A stretch of 64,000 bases of DNA from Rhynochetos jubatus (taxonomy: Eukaryota > Chordata > Aves > Eurypygiformes > Rhynochetidae): NCBI GenBank assembly GCA_027574665.1, contig CM050655.1, forward strand, positions 2,604,001 to 2,668,000. The letters run 5' to 3'. Shown here piece after piece: positions 44,528-58,563 of the stretch. The notes beneath the pieces were generated by a model that did not search any database, had not been told where the DNA came from, and saw only the letters and a list, made by a program, of their open reading frames with translations. A program made the translations under genes and the position numbers. Every line of letters starts with the position of its first letter. Within the stretch, counting starts at the first letter, position 1.

Positions 44528-47500
44528 CACAAGGATTCAGATAGACCAAATATGTAAAAGATCTACTTCCCTAATTAGCATACAGTCATCTTCTGTTGCT
44601 GCGGAGAGGGGAGGGACCAGAATGCATTTGTTTCCTTCTACAGAACTATTATTTCATGCAAGACAGAAACACACTGTAAGGTTGGAAGGCTATAATGTAG
44701 GGTTGCTTTCAACAGAACTTATAACAACATTCCCTTTCCTCAGAAAACCCTGGCATGGCTTCTGCTGGAATTCATTGCCTTTGAGAATATCTTTGTCTAA
44801 AACATGATTGAATTTGAAGAACAAATAGCATACTGCTTTCTCACTATGAGAAATAGGTACATTGCAGCCATTGGCTTTACCTGACCTTGCAAGAAATGAC
44901 ACAATGTATAGTGGAATGACAGTAGTATTTCATCTGAAACACATAAATTCCATGTTTAGGTTGAAGCATATAATAAAAATGCACTGAAGACTGAAAAGTA
45001 GCAATTAAAGAATGCACTTAAAAACAGGCCAGTTCCCCATAGAGTTATTTTACAAGTAATTCAGCTGAACCTGTGATGCTGAAAACACTGTAGTGTTTTA
45101 AAACTCTGCTTGTAGTACTCCTTTAAAACACCTCCTTGTAGTACTCCTCCCAAGAACCAATTTTTAAATTGCACTTTAACAACAGTTTCTGTAGCTCTAC
45201 TATTTATCAGCAAAAGTTAGCTTAAAATCAGTCTGTTAATGCAATGAGGGTAATTCCCATCCTCCCAGCAGTGGTGTAGTGAGCGTCAGAACCAGGCAAC
45301 AAGACTTTCCTATTGCTTCAACTCCGTTTAGCCCTGTAACCAACAAAAATGCCTCCCAGTGTATCTTCACTTCCATCGCTTTCTGAATTCCCATCAGGGA
45401 CACCAGTGCAATGAAATGAAGGACAAGTGGGTTTGACAGAATGTGGCCCTAAATATCCTGAAAACTCAGGGGTTTTTTCACCTTTAAATGCAAGAGGAAT
45501 AGAAAAACAAAAAAGTACAGGTATAGTGCTTTGTTGAGCTGTCCCTTAGCTGGTAGCATTCTGCTTCCCAGAGCATCCCTGAACCAGCAGACCAAGCCCC
45601 CAAATCTGGGATAAGGCATCATGTATCTGGGACATGCTGAGGGCTATGCCCAGGAGTCAACAAACACACCCGAGGCATCATGCCGCACAGCAGGGCTAAG
45701 CTTGATGAACCCCGTTACAGGCAGAGATGACCCTGCTGCACTCAGGACTAAATTAAGGGGTGCACCCTGGCATCACAGCATCGTGATGCTTCCTCCCCAC
45801 AGCTGCGTGCTCCAACAGGGGATAGGTCCTGCTACTGGGAAAGATGGAAAAGACCACTTGGAAGCTCCTTTGGAAACTAATGTGAAAGTCCATATGAGTC
45901 AGACAATTCAACTCAAATATGAGATATGGATTCAGGTGTGTGAGTGCCCAGCAGCAGTGGCAACTCAGCTAGTCAACGTGTAAGACTTGGTAAGCCAGCA
46001 GCAAGGTTTAATGACCATCCATTGTCCCTGGCAGAGGAGATGCATGACACGGCCTGAAAGAGCCCTGCAACGTTCCAATAGTTTTATACCCTCAAGCTGA
46101 ATCGCTAAGTCGTACATACATCCTCTGAATCAGCACGCAAACAAAGGAAACAATTTGATTTGCAGACCGTTTGAGATCCTCGCCAGCACCTGAATTTTAT
46201 TACTGCACAATTTTCTTAGCAGAAAATTCTATGGGAAAACAATGCTTCAGTTCTCTAGTGAGAACTGAAACAGCATAGCCTGCTGTGTTTTGGGAGCATG
46301 TGAAAATATTTTAAGAAATGAAAAAAGGTAAAAGAATTCTTTCTTTCAGGACTCTGAAATATCTGGTACCATAGACTTGGAGCTACCAGTGCTGAAGACT
46401 AGATAGCCTATGTAAGTTTTGGATCCTTCACTGAAAATTCTGGCTCTCCAAAATAAATTAGTAATAATAATGAATTTATATTCTAGGTGTTTGAAAATGT
46501 AAGCAAATTTGGCAACAAGGCACAGATGAGAGCATTCAGCTCTGCCAGTACACATCAATCGTTTCATTTAGCACGAGTACATTCTCCCAATTTTGCTCAA
46601 CTCCAGCCAAAGTCTGGCTGTGTGAAGTTTTCCAAAGGTTAATACTTGACAACGTGGGATTTTCAACTGTACTTTCACAAAAGGAGAAGGACCAATTCCA
46701 GCCCCTCCTGTGCACTTAGCGATAGCTTGAGGTGGGGGTGCACTTGGGCCCCAGCTGCCTGCTCCCAGATGCCTTCTTACAACAGACACACAGCACAGGG
46801 AAGGTTATGCCACTTCTGTGGCCTCTGGAGAGGCATGGAGCTGCTTTGGGGCTGCCAACACAACTCAGGAAACCCTTACACTAGTCAGCTAAGTCAGCCT
46901 GTTTTGTGCTGCAATGTAGGATTAAAAAAAAACAGAACGGGGGGTTATTTCAAGCCTAAGACTATTCCTTCCTTATAAAACACCCTTTTGACACAGAACA
47001 TTTCTACTTTTAGATCAAGGCAGGTATCTAGCAGGAAGGAGCACCACTCAGTCAAATTACTCTGCATATATCATCATCTAAATTACTTAGAAAACAACCC
47101 AGAGACAATGTTTTTAAACATGCCCATATCCTATAAAAGCATATTGGATTGCAGCCCATAAAGGAAATATGCTTCCTTACATAATGCTAAGGTTTACTTT
47201 CTGCTTTTTGTGCTCACTGTGTATAATCCTGTACTCCAAAAAACCTACATGCACTCCAACTTTTTATTTCAGTATCGTTTTTCCCAGTCGCAGAAGGAAC
47301 ATTACGCTACACTCACCCAAATAGTAATACACAGAGACATCTTGACTTTGACCCAGAAGATGTATCTTCAGATCTCAGCAGAAAAGGGTTTTTACTGCAA
47401 CAGTAAGCGATTTCAGAATAAAGCAGAAGTTTACAGCTCTATCTGAGAAGCCATGCACTGCATTCTAGTGCTTCAGAGAAAAGAGAACCATATTCAGTAT

Positions 47501-50500
47501 TACTGAGAGGAGGGGGTAGGAGATCGCTGAACCAGTGCTGCCCAGCTGGCAGTGCAAGTCGCAAGTGGAAAAGCTGGAGCAGAATAAGCTTTGGTCTTAA
47601 TAAAGGTAGACTAATGTTATTAATCACCCTGACTGATGACAGCAGTGGCGGGAGGCTAAGATCAGCAAAGAAAGGGAACGGGCTTTGTTAAACACCAAAC
47701 AAAGCAAGATTTACGGGATGTGCACACTCCAATCAAAGCCAAATATAGGGTGGGTATGAGACATAATGCAGCCAGTTGGTGGGAAATGTCATCCCTCTAG
47801 TCTCATTATTTATTTGCTAATTTTGCAATTTAAGTGAGAACGAAACAATATGGTCCAAAGAAGTGAAAGGGAAAAAGATAGAGGGGAAGTAGGCTGTGGG
47901 CCAGGAGCAAAATGAACCCATATAACAGCATCAGAGAGCACTGAGGTAAAGAACAAGGCAGCTGTGGCAGTACCTGTGACTAATGAATGTTTAATAATGG
48001 AGAGGAAAGTAGGTGCTAGCTGTGAAGAGTGCTTAATGGCAAGTTCACTGCCACCATCCTGACATACAAAAAGTCCACTCACCTGTAATTAGGCTTAATT
48101 CAGTAATTATGCCACAAAAATCAAGCAAGAAACGTAATGGGACTATAGGAAAACTAACAAGTTGGTGATTTCTACGCTGCAGCTACATCCAGCAGGAGAG
48201 ACATGCTCATTTTCTACCAATTCATGGACTGAGAAGAAAAAACATTGGTGCACTACGGTTGAATGCTTCAATGCAGTCAAGAGGGCTTTCCGAGGCACTG
48301 CATTTCCAAACAAGCACCTCTACAGTGGCCCATTTGATGAGTAGCCGTGTCTGGCTTTACTAAAGGTACCAGGAATGCTGGAAACCCAGGGATGGCTCAG
48401 CATGTGATTTCATTACACAGAGCTATATCTTGCTAAACACACTACATTTCAGAGGCATTCACTCATCCTCCCAATTACTGAACATACTGACATTCTACCA
48501 AAAATTAGGAACAAAGACATAAAATACAAGGATATACAAGTGCCACATACAGCACTCACATCAGCTGTCCCTTTTAAATGCCACTGACTGGCTTCTGCAA
48601 TGGAGAGGAGAAAACACCACGTGCTGTATTGCCAACAGCAAAACACGATGGAAGGGAAATCATCCACATTCTGAAACATTTCCCTAAAGAGAGGACTGTG
48701 CATTCCAGCTCCTGTATACAAAACGTCTCAGACACTATGATTATATGTAAAATCATACAGGATGTACAATGTGCATGTGATGTGTATTGTGATATATAAT
48801 TTATAGCAATATAAATTGCTATCTATTATGACATCCCTTTTAAGCAGACCACGGTTTCTATGCAGCAAACGGAGCAGTCACTCCTTTGAGAAATGATGGC
48901 AGTCAGCTTTATACATGCAAACTATTAAGTTAGCAGGACGAACGTTCACATTCTGAGACACTCAGTGTATCTCCAAGGGCCAGCACTTGATTTTGTTTGG
49001 ATTTTCTGGTAAAAAACTGTCTGGTCACTTCTACATTTCATCAGAGGTTTGGGTGTGGGTTTTCCTTAACTACAGAACTGCTCCATTATTTTACAGGGAT
49101 TAAGGTACTAAAGGATTGCAGCCTTTAACAGGCCAAAATACACATGAATAAGTTCCCTGGAATCATCACATGTGCTATTTCCAGTAATTTTGTCTTGAAA
49201 AGTAGGGAATAACCTCTATTACAATACACATGAAGATCCATAAGACAGACGAAAGTTGCTACCCAAGAACATCTCCACTTGGCTTTCACTTCCAGAGGTG
49301 GGTCTGGACAGGAGACTTCACACACCTTAATTCCTCAGCCCAGGAAAGTGATAAATGCTAGAGCATTGCAGAGAAAAGACAGGCTCAAAAGCCCACAATA
49401 TACAAGTCATGCTATAAAGAAAAGGAATCACCACCAAGACCACGCTGTAAATACAAGAGATCATAGAAACGTCTTGATGTGGGAAGTCAAGATTTCAGTG
49501 TTTACATCTTTATACTTATTACATAAATCATTATTAAATAATAGTAATTATCCATTATTGCATCTATGCACATTTATTATGCACATATATTATTATAGTA
49601 TGAGGTGATTCCATCAGACCCTTTTTTCCAATGAAAGATTCCTACACTACCACCAAGAGATTTTCTTTATATGTCTGAAAAAGAAACCCCACTCACTTTT
49701 CACTAAAGGGAGGAATGAACAACATGGGACGTCTCATATGATTTTTGAAAGTGGGGAGATAATGCTCATATCATTCTTTAACAACTCCAATCCAGCCCAA
49801 GCGCAACAAAAATGTGTTTTCTTTACACACCTGATCAGCTCAGAAAGCACACATAATGCAGAAAACATTAACATTAATGTTAAAAATGATGCCTAAGTGG
49901 TTTTGGCTAGTTCAGGAAAAAAACACAGTTCCCCAAGCAATATTACCTCAATTTTGTAGGGTTTAAAACAGCCCGTTCAAGAGGAATGTCTATGGAGTAT
50001 TCCACCAAAGCGCTCATTTTGAGCCACTCCATTACTATTTGCTATGGGATGAGAGAACACAGGTCTCTGCCGGTAACGTGGCATCTCTAATTTTAGCTAG
50101 AGGTTTATCTTGCAGTCTCGTAAAAACCAAACACTCTGAGCATGAAGTTGGCTATTTTATGCTAGTTGAAATGCTGTTCCTTGCCCAACAAGTAAGCACT
50201 CACAAATGTCACCATATTTAAACAACACTGTGTCAACTGCCTTCACCAAGTCTTCTGAAGGAAAGGAATATGCACTGAATTTTCCACTAAGCCTCACCCC
50301 GTTTCTCTGTCATCTCCTGTAGCAGACATAAATGGACCTATCAGAACAGACGTAATGAAAGCGGGTGAGAGAAATGGCAAATCTGACATTGACGTGCAGT
50401 CCAAAGGATATGAAAAGCTTGTTGATGAAATTAAAGCACTTGGAGGGAAACCATGGCGCTCACTGAATGACTGCACAGGATCACAGCGCTATCAGAAACG

Positions 50501-53470
50501 TCAGCTGAAGACATACCCATTGTATTCCCCAAAAAGCCCAAACGCCTAAGCCAAATAGAAAGTGATGTTTTTAATCTTTTCTTCCTTTATTTGGACCATT
50601 AATCAACTTACATCTCAGGCCTGTGCTGAGTAAGCCTTTCCAGTGCAGAAGAACTGAATTATATATTTCTTAATACTTTGTATCCACTCTCTACTGAAAA
50701 TTACAGGCAGCTGGGGAAAACCTGTTATAACTTGGTCTCCCAAGTTGTTTAAATCACTATTTATTTTATTGTGAAAAACCACTATCATTTCAAAAATAAC
50801 CCAACCATCCATTTTCCCAAGATTTCCCATCACCAAATATAACAATTGGTCATTGAATGTTGTATTTTCCAAGATTAACAATTACTATCACTCCAGTGCC
50901 AAAAAAAGAGAAGAGCCAAATAACCCCTGTAGTGACGAACTTAGTTAATGATAGAGTCTTTTTATCTGTTAATGAGTTATACAAAGCATTCTAATTTTAT
51001 AAATTAGTGCATTATTTGAAATGGCTCAGAAACCTCTGTGGGCAAAAATACTTTAGCCTGAGAAGATCTCCAAATTACTTTGTTTCCCTTTGCCTGCGGT
51101 TATATCTTCCGCATAGCACATGAAAAAAATCACAAATTCCTATTATTTTGGTTTTATGTCCTGCATGAATTATTAAAGCCTTTATAAAAACAGTGAGATA
51201 GCATTCTTTTAAACTTTAGGAGGAAAATCCAATAAATTTGGAGATGGCAATGAAATAAATACATTTTTATGTGAAACAGACAAGCACATATATGCAAAAT
51301 TTATTTTGGAGACTTTTGCTCTCTGCAAATATTTTCAATAAAGGATGTGATAATTTTAAACAAGCTAATGCAATCACTTCTTGCAAAGGCTCTCCGTGAA
51401 TGCCTATCCTTAGAATTTAAATTCTTATGCTCTACCCACTTGCTGGCCACACGGTGTTTGTGAAGGTAAAGGCTCCCCAAGCTAATTTTGAGAATTCAAA
51501 CCTTGGCCATGTTTTTTTTATTTTTATACTCATCCAAAAGCTTCATTCACTGTGAAGTGTTTCCACATCTGTCAGAGACTTCCATGCACAAGGGCCAGAA
51601 CAGCATGAAACAAATTCTGAAAGACTCCAACCTGGCAGAAAAGAGTTTTTTGGAGCACAGAGACTGAGGAATGTGGCTCTGGGCCGTTTTCCAAGACGGT
51701 GGCAGGATATACCAGCTACTCCTCTGGGCCCCGGAGGAGAGGAGCAAGGATATGACTACAGTACAATTTATTGGTAAGGCACTGAACACCGCTGAGACCT
51801 GCTGGGAGCTGGAAACAAGCTGCTCCTGTGTTTGCAAGGGGAGATTTTTGCGGGGACAGTGAAAGGGCAAGACACAACCTGCTCTTGCCGTTGTTGCCAT
51901 GCCATCCATTGCAGCACTCACACTCTCAGTCCCACACCACCTGTGTCATTCAAGCCAGGCTTGCTCTACCCTGTTTTCATGCCACCTTCTCTAAGAGCCA
52001 TCTGTATTTTGCTGGTGGTTCCTTTGGTTCCAGGACAGTCCCAAACTGGGAGGATATGACACAGCCTAATTTCAATTTAGCATGGGATGTATGCTGGAGA
52101 AATGCAGAAGCATGTACAGAACATGTGTTCATCTTCTCCACTCAAGAAAACAGAAGCCCAGGAAGGCTATAAATTACCGTGTGAGGAAAAATTTGTACAG
52201 TGCAGCAAGCTGAGGTGAACTTGAAGGCTTAACAAAGCAGAAGCAAACTTTTGCCATTGCTGTCACTAAAAGTTGTATTGTACTTTGTCTCTCCAGCCAA
52301 CACCAACACCTGACACTTTTGGAAAGCCAGAGCTTAAGTGTTAAGCAAGCAGAGCCCTTTACTATTCTTAGCTCTAGGAAATGAAGTCCCCGTGAAGACA
52401 GACTATTCCCTTAACAACTTAATTACTGTTTCTGATGTTAGACTCTGTCAGGGCTAACTTACATCTGGCTTAAACAGAGAGAGAATCGGGGAACATGTCC
52501 TAAATCTCCAGAAGCAAATCGGTTGATAATTTTTCCTAGTCCAATGAAGACATGAGCCATTTAGAGACATCACACTTCTCTGGTGAGTGATCATATCATC
52601 AACCCTAATATATTTCAATTTCCCTGAAGAAGAAGAGGTATAATGACAGTCAGGACGACACAGACCTGTTGAAATCTGAGAAATGCTGTTCATCACCAAT
52701 TTAAGCGACAGAAGAGTACAAAGATCGTTTTTAAACTCTTTCCTACAGTACTTTCTTTCCCATATTGTCTAATTGGTGATTATATACCTAATGACACTAA
52801 GTATAGAAAATTGCCCTTGTCTTACAAAAAAAGCTAAAAGTGAAAACCTGACCCCGGATGCTGATGATGTTGTGGTGTACCCACACTATTAAAGTGTATT
52901 TTACCAAAAGGATTTTTGCTGGCTTCCAGTATGATAAAATACTTTGCTTTTATTGCAAAGCATTATCGTTTCCAATTACCCGTCCCCTCATCAGACATTT
53001 TATACCTGCTAGACCTGAATAATGACACCCTGTTACCAATTTTTTTGCTATTAAGATTTTATGTAGTGATGTTAGTGGTTTTAATTGTTCCAGTATAAAT
53101 TTTCTGAATTCTGCTTTCCCTTACAGCTATCTGTTTTGACAGATGCAGGTTCTGTGCTCAGTGTTTGGAAGCTCCACTATGGTCTGTATTGGGAGCAGCT
53201 TTGAACCTAGTTACAACCTGCAAAGTGGGTCAATCTTCCAGCAAAGAAGTGATGTACCTCTGCCTTCTCCAGAGGAAAGGCAGTACACAGCTTTGGGGGG
53301 TGCATTGCTGTCACTCAGCCAGTTGTGCTCCCCAGCCAAACATCTGATTGATCATTTTCACATCTTTCGGCAAAAAAGGTAGGTCACGGCATAAAGGGAG
53401 CACTCCTTGCTGAATCTGAACACAAACCCAGTGAACCATCTGATATTTGTAGAATAAATAAACTTATTAC

Positions 53471-53559
53471 CCTATGAGTTGATCTTTGTTTTGTTCCACG
53501 AGGGTGGGAGGGACGTTAGAGACGATGACTTGCATATCCAACTGATTGACCACAGAGAC
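53471..53559 (-). CDS. PCDH15: PCDH15 exon: start of the membrane-adjacent domain (MAD12)
   Basis: This 89-nt exon is phase 0 at its start and phase 2 at its end. The acceptor is TTTGTTTCCAG above 53559, and the donor is ATAGG|GTAATA, a weaker donor than those of the neighbouring exons. It encodes [20 protein letters not shown] and then [10 protein letters not shown], the last Gly codon being completed by the next exon. It joins in frame to AEVL of the upstream exon, giving AEVLVSVVNQL as in mammalian PCDH15. In the family this is the beginning of the ferredoxin-like membrane-adjacent domain that follows EC11 and helps the protein form a parallel dimer. The two introns around it are 4.8 kb and 12.7 kb. 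Confidence 0.92.
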
Positions 53560-54178
53560 CTGGAAACAAAAGAGTGAAATTCAATTGGCACTCCCAGGCA
53601 TAACATCCTCCCCACACTAAAAGAATAGAATAATTACTTTCCTGCCTTCATAGACATGCCCCGATGTACGGATTTCTCATTTTAATTCCAAATAAGAGAG
53701 CTGGGAAATCTTGCTTTGCTTGGCAACCAAAACCAATAAACAGCAGGCAAAGATTTAACTAGAAATGTAATTGCAGAGCTGCACCAGTTATAGATTTTTA
53801 AGGGAGAGACTATGAAACCTGTTCTTAATGATTTAGACTTTACTTACAGAATCATGGATATCCCACCTGCTGTATTTACTTATAAGCATTTTCATGTTTT
53901 GGGTGACTTGACAGGAAAATGCAACTTTGGAAATACACAGTTTGCACCAACATAAATGCAAATACCAGGTTAAACTAAATCACTTTGTTAGAAAATCACA
54001 AAAGAAACTGTTCAACTATTTTGAAGTCATCTGTGTAAGTTATTTTCACCTCAATTTTTTTTTAGCTTTTCCTTCTGCATCGCATAAAACTGTGCATAAA
54101 CATGTGCATTTTGCAATTTCACTTTCATTTAAAAGCACAGGAAAAATGCCTATACTTCAATACTCATGTGCTTTGTTT

Positions 54179-54197
54179 AAAAAAAAAAAAAAAAAAA
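54179..54197. repeat. Poly(A) run
   Basis: Nineteen A bases on the plus strand, 60 bp before a minus-strand CR1. CR1 elements do not use poly(A) tails, so this is a separate homopolymer. Confidence 0.8.
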
Positions 54198-54257
54198 GTC
54201 CAGGATTACATGAAAGAACTGTTTGACCTCAGAACAACTCTCTCACATTAGCACTTT

Positions 54258-54875
54258 CATAGAATCACAGACTAGTTTGGGTTGGAAGGGACCTTAAAGG
54301 TCATCTAGTTCCAACCCCCCTGCCAGGGGCAGGGACACCCTCCACTAGACCAGGTTGCTCCAAGCCTCATCCAGCCTGGCCTTGGACACTTCCAGGGATG
54401 GGGCATCCACAGCTTCTCTGGGCAACCTGTCCCAGTGTTTCCCCACCTTCTCTGGGAAGGATTTCTTCCTGATATCCAACCTAAATCTCCCTGCTTTCAA
54501 TTTAAACCCATTATCCCTTGTCCTGTCACTACAGGCCCTTGTAAAAAGTCCTCCCCAGCTTCCTTGTAGGCCCCCTTCAGGTACTGGAAGGCTACAATAA
54601 GGTCTCCCCAGAGCCTTCTCTTCTCCAGGCTGAACAAGCCCAATGCTCTCAGCCTTTCTTCATAGCAGAGGTGCTCCAGCCCTCTGAGCATCTTTGTGGC
54701 CTCCTCTGGACTCATTCCAACTGGTCGATATCCTTCTTATGCTGAGGGCTCCACAGCTGGACACAGAACTCCAGGTGGGCTCTCACAAGGGCAGAGTAGA
54801 GGGGGAGAATCCCCTCCCTCGATGTGCTGGCCACACTTCTCCTGATACAGCCCAGGATATGGCAGGCTTTCTACC
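54258..54875 (-). mobile_element. CR1 LINE 3' fragment, about 600 bp
   Basis: On the plus strand it begins TCATAGAATCACAGACTAGT and runs through CAGCCTGGCCTTGGACACTT, TCTTCTCCAGGCTGAACAAG, TTCTTATGCTGAGGGCTCCA and GATACAGCCCAGGATATGGC. It covers the same 3' part of CR1 as the copy at 43690 in the opposite orientation, with roughly 600 bp in common. Confidence 0.93.
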
Positions 54876-57800
54876 ACAAATGCAATGTAACTCTTCTGTT
54901 TCTCAGCCACAGGTTGGATGGTCAGTGCACAGAAGGGACTACACATATGCATCAAATTCCACAGATTTGGCAAACCCTACTTCGCCTTTCCTGATCTAGT
55001 CTCCTCCAGCTATTTTTATCCCAAGAAAAGTCTGCCATCCAGTGAAATGACTGCATGCTTTTTCCTCTCTTTCAAATAGTTTTGCATTTTGTAATAGCAC
55101 TGTCTTTGCTAGCACAGCCAACTTCCCCTTAGGTTGTGAAAGGAACAGTTACTTCCCATACCGGTGGGGAAATTAAAACACTTCCTAAAACTTGGCTCAT
55201 GTCCATATAGGCATTGCAGCAAACATTATACTCCAAACGTATACCCCCTATAGAGGATTCTGGAGGTAAAGTTGGAAAAGTAGGACAATGTTAAACCCAA
55301 TAAAATTAAAAATGAGAGTTAGCTGATTCAATTCTAAAAGAAAAAAACAATCCCTGATTTTCAAGAGATGTCTGAGCCCTGTAAGCACTTCAGCCATAAT
55401 ATACTTTCACATCAAACACTGATTTGCCAAGCTTTGAAGCTTAATTTAACTTTAAATATTTAAATGTTCTTGAAATGCCATCAGATGTGCTGATCAACAT
55501 GTACAGAATTCTGTATAAGAAAAACAAAATTATAAAAAACCCAAAATAAATTGTAGACTAAGATCATTGACAGGAACTCTAAAGCAATGAAGAGTTTAAT
55601 AGAATGAACTACACTCACCAGTTCAAGCAACCGCTGTGCACCTATGTACCGAGTACTGCATAAATGCAACACTTAAAGCAAATAATAGTTCTTTTGATCC
55701 TCAGGGAATCACAATTAGGACTACTCGTTTATATACCAAAATATGAATAAGCACACATTCATGACAAGCTGTAGTGAGACAAGGGTGTTGAGCATAACTC
55801 CAGAAACACCTAAGATTTCCATAGGAACATTACGTTGCTTGCTATCCAGGGCTGTAAAGGCTTTCATTATTCAATTATTACAAATAGCATTAAGTTGAGG
55901 AACTAAGTCCAACTTAACTACACCATAAGAAAAGCTGCGGGGAGAAACCATTCCCTTCCACTCCAGGAGAGACGGAAACATACTGGGACCAGAGGTAGAC
56001 AGTGTGGGAAAGCAAAGGCTTTTCCTGAGGCAACACTGTTAGTGCACACTGGAGGTTTTTTGGGGCGCAGTTACCAGGGGTTATCTGACCCACTGTTCCA
56101 TAGAAGGCATTTGCTACTTCCAGTCTACTGAGCAGAAATACAGCTAGGTCCTGTGATGCTATATAGCAGGCACCTGCCTAAATTATAGAGCTGGAAGTCA
56201 ATATAACTGGCAATATAACCAGTACCCCGTAAGCAATGCTCCTTTGATGCCATGCTTCAGTCACTAGGCACTTTCCAATTTTTAAATGAAGTAAGGCAGA
56301 GACCACAGTCTTGATCACTGTATGGCACCAGTGGATTCCTGGCAGTAGCTTTTGCACAGAGATGAATGAAGAAGGAGCCATGCCCATCCCCCACAGTCAA
56401 ACCCCAACAAACACTCGGTTAATGATCCCACAGTCAATATTCACTATCCATACTTACTTAGTACATTTAACTGCTTACTTGCAGCAAAGTTATGTTAAAT
56501 TGTAATTTATTATTGCTTTCTTTACTCTCACAGAGGCTAAAAAGGGATTCTATCACATGGGAGCAAATTGCAGATCCACAGATGTCTAACTTGAGCCATC
56601 CTGCCAGTTCCAGCCAGCAGGAACAGACTAGTATTCTTCACCTGGACTGTCCCCTACAGCATGAAGACACTTTACCAGTGGGTTTGGCAGCTTATGCTGC
56701 TCACGGAGCTGTGCCACGGTTCTCAGTAAGCGTCCTTGCCCCAATTCTGGAGGAGACCTTGCTCTACTCAGGTTCTTCACAATATTGTCCCTCTGGTGTC
56801 GCCTCACCTCTTCTCTCTAGGCCTACTGCAATGCAATCCTATCTTCTCCCCACACATCTTATTCTTCTGCATGTAATTAAATTAATTTCCCTTATCAATG
56901 TGCACTCCTTGAGCTTGTGTTGAAAAGAATTAACACTTGCCAGTTTGAGCACCTGACACCACAGTGACAGCGGGATAAATTCTGTTCAAGTCACAAAGCC
57001 CAGGAACATCTTAGTCTATTTAGAAAGGATCTTTATGTATGGATCATGCTCAGCGCAAACCCGAACTTTCATGGTGGGATGGTGTCGTGTCAGGCTGTAA
57101 TTGAATCTACAGCTACTCTAAGCTTTCATGCCTTGCTCAAAACCACCGTACCAGAGTGCTCATCATTCACTCAGACAACATAAAGATACCTCTATAAATT
57201 AATGAGACATACTTCACTTTCTAATTTTAATGTCAATACCTTCTGGCTATATTTTAAAATACTATTACTGCATAAATTGTATGAGAATGCCCTATCATTT
57301 TGGGAGGTCAAGCATGAGGACATCATACATTATGTTTATTTGCCAAATTCCTGCAAAACCCAATACACCAAGTATTATGGCTATCATCTGTATCATTTGA
57401 CAGTGTTCCCATGAACTAGATAATGCACTTCATCCCTATGCCAATATGCTAATATTAATCCAATCCATCAAGTTATATAGGCATTAAAGACATTTAGCTT
57501 CAATGGTTTCTGTGATTGGACTGAGTCAATATCCTTTACTGAGCACAAAAACATGAGCTCAAGGCCTACAGCTACTGCCATTTTTGAAACGTTGCTTCCC
57601 TGAAAACTTAAAGCACAGTTTCAGCCCAAAATTATTCCCTGCGTCTCCCTTCCAGACCTCGCAACCTTGGCTTCCCCAGTAAGTCAACTGACTTCTAGCT
57701 TTCAGAGACTGCTCAGACATTTGCCTGCACTGCAAGCCAGATACACCAGATCTAACTCTGACACAGAAGCTACGTCCTCATGCTAACACAGAGCACAGCC

Positions 57801-58347
57801 CAAGTTAACAAGCTTTCAGCCTGGCTCATTAACTGGGGTTTAATGTCACGCTAGCCCTGCTGCACAGCTTTGATACGGGAGCTGGCTGCACCTTGCTGGC
57901 TTACAGAATAGGTGAAGAGGAGATGATCTATAAATCCTTGTGTCCGCCGTGCAGATGTGACCTGCTGTGTAAGGCACAAAACCAGCACTTGGTTTTGCTG
58001 CCATCTGGGTCCAGAAGACCAGAATATAACTTAGGTCCATGTTTAATGTCTACAATTGCAATCAAAATTGAACTATCAACAGTGGCTCATTGAATAAATA
58101 AAATACTGAACATCATGTCTAGTGTGGTGAGATGAGTACTTCTGCCATGAAACATGAACGTGTTTCAGATGGCCATAAAAGCTCTTGGTTTAAAAAAAAA
58201 ACAAAACCAAAAGCTTTATTTCAGTGGCTTATAAAGATTAAGTACAGTTTATGGCCTTCCTATAGGTCTGCCTAGAATTAAACTTTATGTAGTGTTTGAA
58301 TTTCCTCAGGAATTATTCCACAAAGATAATGCCAGGGTCATACTTAC

Positions 58348-58563
58348 AAGTACTTCTGCTTTGCTGCTCAGTCCTTTTCCATAATTGTCAGTTGCAATGA
58401 CCTGAAACTTGAAATAGGATCTTCTCATATTTTTGAACAGCATTGCTGTTTTTATTAGCCCTGTGTAAGCTTCAATCACAAAACCTTCTTTACCATCCTT
58501 GATTGGTGGAATGATGAGTCTGTATTGCATGGCACTGTAATTCCCAGTGTCTTTATCATCAGC
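58348..58563 (-). CDS. PCDH15: PCDH15 exon: last extracellular cadherin repeat (EC11)
   Basis: This 216-nt exon is the most upstream PCDH15 exon I can see. The acceptor is a T-rich tract ending in TATTAG just above 58563, and the donor is CTT|GTAAGT below 58348. It is phase 0 at both ends and encodes 72 residues. The translation opens [10 protein letters not shown] and contains [23 protein letters not shown] and [16 protein letters not shown], and ends SSKAEVL. The ATDNYGKG stretch is the usual cadherin A-x-D-x-G strand motif. From knowledge of the family, this is the end of cadherin repeat 11, the last before the membrane-adjacent domain of the tip-link protein that pairs with cadherin-23 in hair-cell stereocilia. 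The earlier ectodomain exons lie beyond 64000. The identity is secure; the repeat number relies on remembered mammalian numbering. Confidence 0.93.

Larger units (their letters stand above)
40728..53470 (-). other. Largest intron in the window
   Basis: This 12.7 kb intron contains an LTR fragment (42581), a long CR1 piece (43690), T-rich runs near 41603-41637 and a small 26-bp direct duplication around CTTGTAGTACTCCT near 45107-45152. An open plus-strand stretch at about 50322-50549 is discussed as a finding. No PCDH15 exon was recognised. Confidence 0.7.
53560..58347 (-). other. Intron between the EC11 exon and the membrane-adjacent domain
   Basis: This 4.8 kb intron contains a 600-bp CR1 (54258) and an A-run at 54179-54197. 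The 143-codon open frame on the plus strand at 56492-56923 has no recognisable domain and is probably chance. Confidence 0.72.

Noticed and set aside
51547-51921. 124-codon minus-strand open frame in the largest intron
   Set aside because: It shows no domain, no PCDH15 similarity and no splice sites in a fitting phase. Frames of this length are expected by chance in 64 kb read six ways.
56492-56923. 143-codon plus-strand open frame
   Set aside because: It has no recognisable motif or repeat, its composition is like translated intron, and nothing around it looks like a promoter or splice site.
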